Source: Coprinellus micaceus (taxonomy: Eukaryota; Basidiomycota; Agaricomycetes; Agaricales; Psathyrellaceae). Taken from it: DNA of 64,000 nt. The notes under the pieces are model-generated. The model ran no database searches. It saw nothing but the letters and a program-made list of their open reading frames with translations, and was not told where the DNA came from. The stretch is taken from positions 186,001 through 250,000 of the forward strand of contig OX596341.1 of the NCBI GenBank assembly GCA_951394405.1, given 5' to 3'. Of the stretch, positions 1 to 9,243 are shown piece after piece; position 1 is the stretch's first letter, and the number at the start of each line of letters is the position of its first letter. A program made the position numbers and the translations under genes.

Positions 1-1918
1 ATACTACAGTGTGCGGCCCTGACAGGTCAACCCAGACTTTCTCCAGTTTCCTCGTCGCTCTACCACCCTCCTCCCTCTCCTTAGGTACTGATGATTTGAC
101 CTGTTTGCCCAGAATACAAAACTCGCATTTAGGCGGCTTTTCTGGTGGAGGGGTAGAGGGCATACCTTCGACCTTAGCCGACTTGGCCATGTTATAGATC
201 GTTTGGTAGTTAGCATGTCCCAGGCGGTAGTGCCAGGTTTGCCAGGTAGGGGTGTGGTGGGCAACGAGAGCGGAGTGGCCGTGATCATAGGTGTTGAGTG
301 CGTACAGGTTCTGATTTGCCTGTAGCGTGCCACGTGCAATAGTGCGTCCAGTATTCTTCGTCGTGAGCCAGCAGCCCTCATCATCAAAGTGTGAGACGAT
401 TCTGGAGTCGCGTGCCATCTTGCTGACGGAGATAAGGCGAACAGTCGATTTGGGAATGAAGAGGGTGTCTCGCAAGACGATGATGTCACGGTCGTTGATC
501 CGCAACTCGATATCTCCGATAGCGGTTGCCATGATAGCAGATCCGCCGACCCCTTTGACCGATCTATTGTGGACTGGGTGGAGGTTGATGAAGTCGTTGC
601 GGTCGTTCGAGATGTGGACGGTCGCTCCAGTGTCGGTGAAGAAGACGCTGATTGTGCTCGAGAGGGATGGGGAGACAGCTAGGGCTAGATCGCTATCGCT
701 TGTGTATCTGGTCCAGTCGATGGAGACGGAATAGTCTCGTGTCTCCTCCTCGATGGCGATCCAACCGTGGTCGACGGGGGGCCTCCCAGACGGTCCAGGC
801 GAATCCTGGTTGAGTTCCTCGATGCTAGCCGACACCAGCCCAACGAACTCTCCTTGGCTCGTGTTGGCGTCAGCTGGCACCAGGATCATCTCGGACGCGT
901 CGACGAGGTAGACCTTCCCTCCAATCGACATAGCTACCTTGTTTCCGCCAGGTTTCTTGCTTTGCCTCGCCTTGAAGTCGGCCTGCTGCTTCGCACGAGA
1001 CTCGTCGATAGTCTTCCCTGCCATTCCCCCTCCGCTGCGAATGCAGTACTCCTGCGTGTGGTTGGTGGCGCTGCAATTATCGCAGTGTAGCTTGGTCTTG
1101 CCCTTCTGCTTTCCACGCGATCCTGAGGATGTAGCAGCCATCGCCGAGTCCTTACCGCCGCCGTCAAAACCATGGGCCAGCGCCACCTCCCTCTCAATTA
1201 GGGTGCGAATGAGTGGGGCATATTTCCGCGCTGATTTTCCAGGGGTATCGGCGTCGGCTCCAGCATCGGCGAGCTCCTGAACGATCAGAGTTCGGACTTG
1301 GGGGAAGTCGGCGCTAATGGCATGCAGCATTGCGATGCTCTGGAGTAGGTCTTCGGAGAGTGATCCTCCTCCCATTGTGAACGCATCTCGAATATTGGTG
1401 CAGATCTTCTGAATGCGGGCATTGATATCGGTGTCATCCTTCGAGATGCGGGTGGAGAAGGCCTCGCTGAGAAGGTTGGTTTGCTTGATTGGGCCGTCTT
1501 GGGCGTGTCGCTCTTTGAGCATGTCGTAGATTTGTTTGGCGGTGGCAGTCTCCGGGTTGATGTCATCACATTCCCCACTGGCGACGCTAAGCATGAGGGC
1601 CCCGGCTGTGATGTCATCGTTGACCTTCCATGCGCTGTAGGATTCGGCGTTGACGGATTCCTCGGGGCAGGTGACAGTTCCTTTGACGTAGCCAAGGAGA
1701 GCATGTGCACGTAGATGGAGACACACCGAATGGTTCCACTCGCGCCAGTTTCCATCTGCCTTGCTCAGCTTTGGGCTGGCGAAGGTCACCGATATCCCTT
1801 TGTGGACAGAGATCTTCGCCATGGTGGGGGTCGCAGTCAGTTTGGGTGGTTTGGGTGTGCTGTCCGTGGGTTTAGGGGTAGTTGCAGAGTCTAGTTCGCC
1901 GTCCGCTCCAGTGGTCAT
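1..1918 (-). CDS. Ty1/copia Gag-Pol, family 1, N-terminal part (runs off window)
   Basis: A single frame is open from an ATG at 1918 to the window edge (about 639 codons, no stop); the preceding in-frame stop is at 1929-1931. In order it shows a Gag region, a zinc knuckle of the C-x2-C-x4-H-x4-C type (CDNCSATNHTQEYC, about residues 270-285), the aspartic protease active site DTGATVHIS near residue 425, then the pre-integrase zinc motif with HYRLGH and CEFCILGK near the edge. This is the order of Ty1/copia polyproteins; integrase, RT and RNase H should follow outside the window. The protein differs clearly from the second copia family here, whose protease reads DSGATSHMT. No stop or frameshift was found, so this copy may be recent. 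Confidence 0.9.
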   Translation of the reverse strand, partial: MTTGADGELDSATTPKPTDSTPKPPKLTATPTMAKISVHKGISVTFASPKLSKADGNWREWNHSVCLHLRAHALLGYVKGTVTCPEESVNAESYSAWKVNDDITAGALMLSVASGECDDINPETATAKQIYDMLKERHAQDGPIKQTNLLSEAFSTRISKDDTDINARIQKICTNIRDAFTMGGGSLSEDLLQSIAMLHAISADFPQVRTLIVQELADAGADADTPGKSARKYAPLIRTLIEREVALAHGFDGGGKDSAMAATSSGSRGKQKGKTKLHCDNCSATNHTQEYCIRSGGGMAGKTIDESRAKQQADFKARQSKKPGGNKVAMSIGGKVYLVDASEMILVPADANTSQGEFVGLVSASIEELNQDSPGPSGRPPVDHGWIAIEEETRDYSVSIDWTRYTSDSDLALAVSPSLSSTISVFFTDTGATVHISNDRNDFINLHPVHNRSVKGVGGSAIMATAIGDIELRINDRDIIVLRDTLFIPKSTVRLISVSKMARDSRIVSHFDDEGCWLTTKNTGRTIARGTLQANQNLYALNTYDHGHSALVAHHTPTWQTWHYRLGHANYQTIYNMAKSAKVEGMPSTPPPEKPPKCEFCILGKQVKSSVPKEREEGGRATRKLEKVWVDLSGPHTVV

Positions 1919-2162
1919 CAAAGGAGTTCAAGAGTCGAGAGGGTTATCAAAGGATGTAGGGCGCTTCACGTCGCGTTCGGGTAGTCGCTACGCCGCCAGA
2001 CAAGGTCAAAGAGCAAGAGGATATGATTTCCCCCTGAGGTCGAGAGACAAAGAGATAATGGACGCGTTGCACATCGTCATCGATAAGATTTGCCAAATAT
2101 GGCAGCAGCAGAGATTTCGTCTGGATTTCCACGCCGATTTGGGCAATTAAAGGCTCATAACT
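1919..2162 (-). other. 5' leader and primer-binding site of copia family 1
   Basis: Between the Gag start and the candidate LTR edge. Read on the minus strand, the sequence next to the LTR is AGTTATGAGCC (2152-2162), complementary to the anticodon stem-loop of initiator tRNA-Met (GGCTCATAAC). Copia-type elements are known to prime from an internally cut half tRNA-iMet, so this is the expected PBS. The same PBS follows the LTR of the other copia family here (57087-57099). Confidence 0.7.
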
Positions 2163-2342
2163 TGTAGAAATCCGACGTCTATTGGTCAATGGGTAAGTAT
2201 CTCAGTCACCGTATAGTAGACTGTGAGTATGATACCTATTGGTCAATGGGTAAGTATCTAGGCAGGTATCGTCAGTAAGGTAGGTGTGCATAAGGTATAG
2301 TATGTGGCTCACCTCAGTCACCGTATAGTAGACTGAGGTGAG
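2163..2342 (-). repeat. Candidate 5' LTR (U3/R part) of copia family 1, outer edge undefined
   Basis: The element-side edge is set by the PBS: on the minus strand the LTR would end in TTCTACA, as in the other copia family. Inside are two copies of a 23-bp motif holding a CCAAT sequence on the minus strand (about 2179-2202 and 2236-2259), two copies of CAGTCACCGTATAGTAGACT (from 2203 and 2315), and a hairpin at 2308-2342 with perfect 12-bp arms and an 11-nt loop. I could not place the TG edge because no second LTR is in the window. Confidence 0.45.
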
Positions 2343-2463
2343 GGTAAGGTGGGTGTCCGTAATATATAAGGATAGGGTAAAAAAGGTCTTTGGGAAAGGG
2401 AAAGGAAGGGGGCTGACCCGGTGGCATCACACGCATTCACGGTGCAAGCCACATACTTCAACA

Positions 2464-2518
2464 GAGCTGAGGCGAGCTGGGCCCGGCTTAGAGCCGGCCA
2501 GCTCAGGTGACCTAGGTG
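2464..2518. repeat. Orphan end of the CACCTAGGTCACC inverted-repeat family
   Basis: Ends GGTGACCTAGGTG at 2518, preceded by the GCCCGGCTTAGAGCCGGCC block also present near both ends of the 2.67-kb element at 5990-8658. Only one end is visible, so this is a truncated relative. Confidence 0.6.
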
Positions 2519-4422
2519 GATTTGGAAACATTGGTTTCGGGGAGGAACCCTTTGAATGGGCAACAAGGTCTGAAGGCGGTGGTAAAAAGTGGAACACTCG
2601 CATCAAGAGAGAAGCATTCACTCACGTCCTTCGGGTTCAGTCTAAAGGACTTAGCTTCATCCTGGGTTGCCACTGAGATTTGTCATTGCATCGAAGTAGT
2701 ACTGCATTCCTTACACCCGTGGATTATAAGATCATGAAAAACACTACCGAAACGAACCCTCGTTAGGAAACGTGGATCACAGTCAGGCCTCAAAAGTTCA
2801 AGACCTTGTCTATCAAGTCTTGTGGTGGGGAAGGTGTGCGTCCACACCACAGAGTGAAAGTGAAGAAACCCTACATCGACACATCAGTCGGGGCTACCGT
2901 ATAGATTTAATTATATTACCGTGTCTGCAATGTCATGCCACCTTCTGGACAAGTGGTCACCCCCTCCGACCGAGGGGGGTGTTACTTCGCAGTGTTCGAT
3001 GCATCGCTGACTTCTTTCTGCGCAGGTATGAGCTGGCTTGGCACGCACGCCATCTCTGGTATCAGACGTTGCAGGACAGCTGGGGGAGAGGTCACGAGTG
3101 AGAATGATAGCCAATGCGTCGGTCGAGACTCACATTGCAAGTATAATGGCCAACAGCGTTCATATTCCGTATCGTGCCTGCATCGGTGAGGTTCAATTCA
3201 GCGGTGCCTATGGGAATGGAGAGACGCACGGTAAGATGTGTTGGTACTTCATACGAAGCCCACGGTGTTGTCCAGAGGAACCGTCCATTGTATCTGACGC
3301 TTCAGTGGGTCTGGATATTGAAGATGACCACAATCAGATCAGTACTATCACAATTCGACTTAGGGCGCATGCTCACAAGATGCCCTCTCCGTCACCGATC
3401 ACTCTGTCGAAGGGGCTCGCTAGCGATCCTGAAGGCGAACACCTGTCACACAGTGGGCCATCTCCGATGGGAGAAAGTGGGAGTGGAACCATGCGTGCGA
3501 TATCGGGGGTCAAGAGTGGCGAGGCCCGGCGAGGTATGTCTTCGGACGGAGGGGGCGAGGCGGGACACTCATCCATATGCATGGAGGAGCCTGTCGTGCT
3601 GCCTGGAGCCGTCCGTGCAAACGAAACCGCATCGTCTTCCATGCTGGTGGTAGATGGGAGTCAAGGAGCAAAGTGGGAAGTCTCACATACCTGCATTACA
3701 AACGGGCATGAGTCAGACCGCGAGATAGGGGTGTTGGGCCATATACGGACACGGATCTTACCTACTCCCCTGGGCATCCTCCTTAGAGGCAAGGAGAACG
3801 CGAGGATGTTGTGGCCTGGATTTGGCGAAAGCAGAGCATTGCGATTAACTAATGGGTAAAAACAGACGAACGACCGCAACCACACTTGATATGCAGCCTA
3901 CAGTGCACATCAGCCACCAGGGCACCCACAACCTTGACCCCGCACACGTACCTATGCCATATATCTCTGCAGTAAAGCAAACATAGAAGCCGCCATCATA
4001 GCGCCCACGTAGTTCCATGGGTCTCGTCACGATACTACCGATCGAGGGCGTACTGCCTGCTCCTCCACCGACCGCGCGCCGGTAGTTGAGCCGTCCCCAC
4101 CCCACATTGACAAGCGCTCTTGAAACGTGTAGGGCGGATGTCCCCAGAACCCAACGGCACCCTGTGGTTGTCAGAACATATGGGTATGAGACACGTTGGA
4201 CAACCGATCCCCAAGACCGGAACGTAGCAACGGGTCACGACAGTGTGCATATTCAGGTTGGGATCCAGGTGGGAGAGCGTAAGAAGTTGAGTGGGAAGTG
4301 ATCATCGTGATCACCGTCAAGTCCTTGATTGGTTGTCCACGGTCAATCAAAGCCACCACAGGCAATATTTCGCTCTTGCCACAGCCTACCGTTAACCTTG
4401 ACCATCGGCCAGAGCCTTTCCT
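2519..4422. other. No confident gene
   Basis: Several frames stay open here, the longest on the plus strand at 3038-3859 (273 codons), but overlapping frames are equally long and no domain, intron pattern or biased composition singles one out. Probably intergenic or very old decayed sequence. Confidence 0.4.
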
Positions 4423-5989
4423 TCACTGGTCTGTGTCCATGTCCTGGATCACGCTCATTTTCACATACATGAGCAGCGATGCCTTCCTCTCTCCACACCT
4501 GTTGAAGTCTGTGACGGGAAACGTCACTCCTTGTGTCCCCTCGTGTGTACTATAACCGTGAACGGCTCCATCGTGCATATATACTTTACCATTGTCAAGC
4601 ACGGCCCGCGAGATGAAGTGAAAGCCGCCATGGTAGACCACCCCGGCCAGTCTGTAAGTCCCCCATCCCAGCACATCTATATGACTGTTGAACAGGACAT
4701 CTTCTGCAGCTGCCGCCACCTTGATCCAGATGGTGTCTGAATATTCAAAGTGAAACACATTTATGGTTTGGCAGCATCTGCATTCAGTCATACCCTCCAA
4801 CCGACCGTCGACTAGGGCCTGGATCAATACCTCATCGGTCAACGCCGCAAATCTCCCCAGTGGTCTCATCCCCAAGAATCGATGACCTGCTGTATGATTG
4901 CACGCCGAACACTGCAAGCTGTAGTCGGGCGGACAAAGATCAACATTTGCAAGGTCCCGACACAGTTTGAAGAGTTCTGTACCCTGCTGACCCATGGGGT
5001 AGACTCCTGGTCGTCTCGACCGGACGACATTCCTCCAGCGATCACGCACCGAGGTCAACTCTTCCACCAAATCAGCGCCTGGATGTATATCCTCGAACCC
5101 AGTTACAATGGCATCCATTATCTCACCGTGACCCCTCAAAATAGGAGACCATTTCTGAACCTCACTCTTCCAGAGAGTGTACAGTATGAACGTAAAAGTG
5201 TCGTAGGGGCAACTCCAGTCTTGACCGTCCCACTTGGGTCCCGCTGGAGACAAAAAGGAGGGTGCCCGAGTGTTTGTTCGCCTCCTCTTTACCTTCGGTT
5301 CAGTCTTTGATTTGTCCGTGTCTAGTTTTTGCTTCGTCCGGCTCGCCAACGTCTCCACCTCCGCAACAACGGTGGGGTGAGGAACGCCATCTTCGGGGCG
5401 GCTATCTCGCAGGGCAGGGTGCCACTCCTCTTCCTCGTGAGTAGACTTCCAGTTTCTGTACCGATCGATGGTTTCCCATCTTGTGGCCTGCATGACGGTC
5501 GCTGGAAGCACACCTTTATATCTCAAGTCAGTTATGGTGTCCAGATAATTGAGCTCACGAAATTCTTGTCTTAGAGCGCCGTGCAAGACACCCCGCACCT
5601 CTTTCACTGTGAAGTCACGTAGAATGAGCGTGCCGTCCAAGGTCTTGCCCCTCGAAAGGCAGGTGTATATTGCTTGGAAGCTTCTACATTCTGAAATGTC
5701 GACTACATTGAACGTTCACGTCTTACCTTGGGAACTATAGTCAGTCATGGCGAAGTTAGGCAGAACGGGGACTTGTGAACGAGAAAGGTGAACATATTTT
5801 TCATTCGGAATTCTAGCGTCCAGAACCTGAGATATTTTTGTCAGGGGAACAACATTGGGGGGGAGATGCGGAAGCTTGACGGCCTGCGGAGGGTCGATCA
5901 ACTCCAGGTATAGTACGTCGAGTGATTTCTTGTTATCCCAGTGTGGGACTGGGGATGCTGTCCATGCCACGACTCGAGCCTCTTGACCC
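4423..5989 (-). pseudogene. PIF1-like helicase C-terminus fused to a UCH/USP-like cysteine peptidase
   Basis: One reading frame covers both parts. The upstream part has the PIF1-type helicase motif FAMTDYSSQGKT, then NVVDISECRSFQAIYTCLSR and GTLILRDF, all typical of the C-terminal helicase core. A TGA at 5716-5718 interrupts it, best explained as CGA to TGA. The downstream part (about 405 codons from 5640) looks like a ubiquitin-type cysteine peptidase: a Cys box (DWSCPYDTFTFILYTLW), paired cysteines CSAC and CRCC as a zinc finger, a His box (GVVYHGGFHFISRAVL) followed by YMHDG, and a terminal RKASLLMYVK strand. The helicase N-terminus is cut off by the TIR element at 5990; 42 bp of it persist at 8667-8708. 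Such fusions are probably transposon-borne. The peptidase call rests on motifs only. Confidence 0.65.
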
Positions 5990-8658
5990 CACCTAGGTCA
6001 CCCAGCTGAGTCGGCTCTAAGCCGGACTCAGCTGGCCTCAGCTGCCCGGCTTAGAGCCGGCCAGCTGGGTCGCCAGCTGGGCTGGGCTGAGTGCGGGCTC
6101 AGCTGTAGGACGCTGGCTGAGCTGTAAATCAGTGAGCTGAGCTGCTCGCTGAGCCCAGCTGAGCGATGTTCAGCTGAGCTGGAGTGGACTCAGCTTGTGC
6201 GGCTGAGCTGGGGGTGCGTGCTCAGCTGCCCTCAGCTGACCTCAGCCAACGCATAGCTAGCTCAGCCCAGTGTCATCGGGCTGAGCCTCACACCCACATA
6301 ACCCAGCTGAGCTGGTCTATGCGGCTGAGCTGAAGCTGGCTCAGCTCAGCTGAGGTGTGATGGTCACATGGTGACAGATGTGACCAATATGTGACACAAC
6401 AAACAAAGACAAACATGACAAACAAACAAATGATGATGGCATACATACACAAATAGATATGATGTCATAGATCCAAAATGATGCTCATTTAGATAAGACT
6501 ATTGATATTCGCATGTGTGATATCATGGTCAATTCTTGTCCGATAAGGGTGATTTTGGTATCGTTAGAAAGCGCTTGGCGGCCTCTATCTGGATTTGTAT
6601 AGTAGGTAATCAAATGAGGTACTGACACATGTCAAATAGTGGTTTTCTCAATACTAGGATTTGCAAGGACACCATTTGGCTTAGTTTGGTGGAGAATGTG
6701 ATTAGCAAAACCTTTCCAGCACAAACTGGGTGGACAGGAAGGGCCAGGACTACTGCAGTTTCAGGAGTATTTGGATAATTAGAAGACAAGTTTCAGTGGT
6801 AGAGGCAAGTGAACACATGCAATGTGGTCATCCAGCTTCCTACTACCACCCATAAATCACACAAGATCACATCCCCTGATTTTGCTTGACCGCATAGGGT
6901 GTTATGTGAGGGCCAGTACCACCATGCAACATGCAACGGTCCCTTACACGCTGGGGTTCAGATGTATTTGGGTTATTAGCGAACAGATCTTGACATTGGG
7001 GGGTGGCAGACACATGCAGTGTAATCACCCAGCCATATGCTATCACCAATAAATCACACAAGATCCCCTCATCAAATTTGCCTGACCTCATATGGTGGTG
7101 TGCATGGTAGGTGCATGCTTGTTCCATGGCATGGGCTTATAAACACACACTCTCAGCTCACTTAGAAGGTATTGGGATAGTGACCTCATATGGTATGGAC
7201 TGCAGCTTTGAGTACCAGACAAGCCCCATGCATTGCAACCAGCTCTGAAATAAGCTGTGCGAAAACCGATGTATCACTTGTTTGAGGCACCCGCAATAGT
7301 TCACACACATTTTGGTCTATGGAATTGGGAGAAGGTCATCCACGAATACAAATGTCAAAAGACACCTAAGCAAACAGACCACCCATTGCTATGGAATAGC
7401 CCAAACTGTCCATTTGGTACCAGTTGTAACTGAAGTGCAAAGTTGTTCAGCACAACTGCTGCAAGCTGGCAGTGTTCCTGCTACATCTTGGGCATGTGTG
7501 CTCCGTTTTCTTTCTGGTCTTTTGTATTCTGCATCATTTTAAGGCCTGGTTTTTATGTGTATGGTGGCCAACTGTCCCACGGTCTCCATCATACTGAATG
7601 GGCATGAATATAGCTGTTGCTCATCACTTTTGGCACTTTGAGCTGAATTCAGCAGGACTGGTGTGCATTTAAGATGGGGGAGATCCTGTAAGAGGTAGTA
7701 CGGAACACATATAACACTTTCAAATGTTCATTTGGCCATCTGGAGTGTCAGGGCAGCATGAAATGACCTTTGCACTTGCAGATCACGAGGTTTTTACAGT
7801 TTTTGGTTGTTTTATGAAGACAGGGGATAGGTAAAAGTGGTATAAGTGGTATTACGGAGACTCTGCACCACCCTCACACCGTTTATACAATAACCGGGCA
7901 TCAGAGAGCAGGCATTGAGATGGAATGGCACTCGCAAGCACCCAAATCATGAGAAATCGACGAAAATGCTTATTTTTGACAGCTGTATTGAATGGGTTCT
8001 GGAAACGTTACATGCATTGAAAAGCCCCGAATAAGGGCTTTCGAACGGTACCAAAACCATCCTTATCGGCCAGGAACTGAGTGCAATCAGGCTCATCGCA
8101 ATCAGCCTGTTTCTTATCTAAATGAGTGTGACATCATCCTGTGCCTGACGATCATGACCTCATTGATAGATCTTATCACCATGACATCATAATTATTTTT
8201 ATTTGATATGATGTCATTATCCAATTTTGCGAGGTGTGACATGGATGTGACAAACATATACAAACATACACAAAGCGTGACAGATGCGTGACAGAGGCTC
8301 AGCCCTGCGGCTGAGCCAGCTGAGCTGAGATGGGCTGAGCCAGCCCTTTCGCAAAATATTTTACAAATGTTGGGCGTGGTTATCATCGGCCCAGCTAAGG
8401 CTGCTCAGCTAGACTCAGCTGGACTCAGCTGGACGGGCTCAGCTGGGATGTGAGCTGAGCCCACCTTGCATAAGCTGAGCAACATCTCACCTGGCTCAGC
8501 TAGCCGCTCAGCTCACTGATTTACAGCTCAGCCGGCGTCCTACAGCTGAGCCCGCACTCAGCCCAGCCCAGCTGGCGACCCAGCTGGCCGGCTCTAAGCC
8601 GGGCAGCTGAGGCCAGCTGAGTCCGGCTTAGAGCCAGCTCAGCTGGGTGACCTAGGTG
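5990..8658. mobile_element. Non-autonomous TIR DNA transposon with 8-bp target duplication (hAT or KDZ/Zisupton type)
   Basis: The ends are inverted copies starting CACCTAGGTCACC, flanked by the perfect 8-bp duplication CTTGACCC (5982-5989 and 8659-8666). The inverted repeats are very long: about 350 bp rich in AGCTGAGC/CAGCTGAG at each end, then a weaker inverted match to roughly 6600 on the left and 8000 on the right. No transposase is encoded; internal frames are under 115 codons. An 8-bp duplication fits hAT and Zisupton/KDZ elements; the dense subterminal repeats are probable transposase-binding sites. It sits inside the helicase-peptidase frame, so it inserted after that gene did. Confidence 0.85.
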
Positions 8659-8666
8659 CTTGACCC

Positions 8667-8708
8667 CTGGTCATGCATAACTCGGTGACCTCGTTGTTCC
8701 TTATTAGT
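8667..8708 (-). pseudogene. Remnant of the helicase frame beyond the TIR insertion
   Basis: Removing the TIR element and one copy of its duplication joins this stretch in frame to the helicase fragment at 5989. It is cut at 8709 by copia LTR sequence, so the rest of the helicase is missing from the window. Confidence 0.55.
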
Positions 8709-8833
8709 GTAGAACGATGCAAGTATGACCCACTGTAAGTGGGGAGAGTTCGATGGTAGATTGAAAGTAAGTAATGTCAACCTTCAAGGCACGTATCATA
8801 ACTTATTAACTATGACTACAGTTGTGGGTGTCC
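8709..8833 (-). repeat. Partial copia family 2 LTR end plus about 60 bp of unknown sequence
   Basis: 8709 to about 8772 duplicates the terminal part of the full LTR that starts at 8834 (same TGTAGAACGATGCAAG start). The following 60 bp have no match here. It could be an older LTR fragment or an internal duplication at the insertion site. Confidence 0.6.
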
Positions 8834-9216
8834 TGTAGAACGATGCAAGTATGACCCACTGTAAGTGGGGAGAGTTCGATGTTAGATTGAAAGTAAGTAG
8901 AGTATACAAGATACGCACCTGTAAGTGGGGAGAGTTCGATGGGGACTCACCCACTTACAGTGTGGACTATATACTGTGGAGAACAATAGATAACCTATAT
9001 GCGGAACAATAAGAAAGAACAATAGACGTTCCATAAGTAGAGAACAATAGCAGTGAATGGAGATAAGGTGGAGATAAGAGAACAATAAGTGCAAGTATAA
9101 TGGGAATAATACAAGGTGGTTGTTGTTCTCTGTAGAACAATAGAAGATAAGTAAAACATTTGAAATAGAGGTATTCTTTGTAGAGATAGAGTTGACATGA
9201 GCATTGTCTTCCAACA
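8834..9216 (-). repeat. 3' LTR of copia family 2, copy 1 (383 bp)
   Basis: Sense strand runs TGTTGGAAGAC to CGTTCTACA (TG...CA). The same 383-bp unit occurs at 50961-51343. A purine tract (TGAGGGGGTG, sense) lies directly inside at 9217-9226, marking this as the 3' LTR. On the sense strand it has a TATATA box (about 8967-8973) and at least six copies of TATTGTTC-like motifs between 8981 and 9143. A 23-bp direct repeat containing GTAAGTGGGGAGAGTTCGAT lies near its far end. Confidence 0.9.
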
Positions 9217-9243
9217 CACCCCCTCAATGTAATGTCTCTGTAT

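Noticed and set aside
327..2150. Plus-strand frames across the first 2 kb
   Set aside because: They are antisense shadows of the continuous copia Gag-Pol frame on the minus strand.
3038..3859. 273-codon plus-strand frame as a gene
   Set aside because: Overlapping frames of similar length, no domain or intron logic, start and composition unremarkable.
5691..5726. A 36-bp GT...AG intron joining the helicase and peptidase frames
   Set aside because: The two pieces are already in the same frame, the supposed intron encodes the conserved SQGKT and NVVDISEC motifs, and a single CGA-to-TGA change explains the break.
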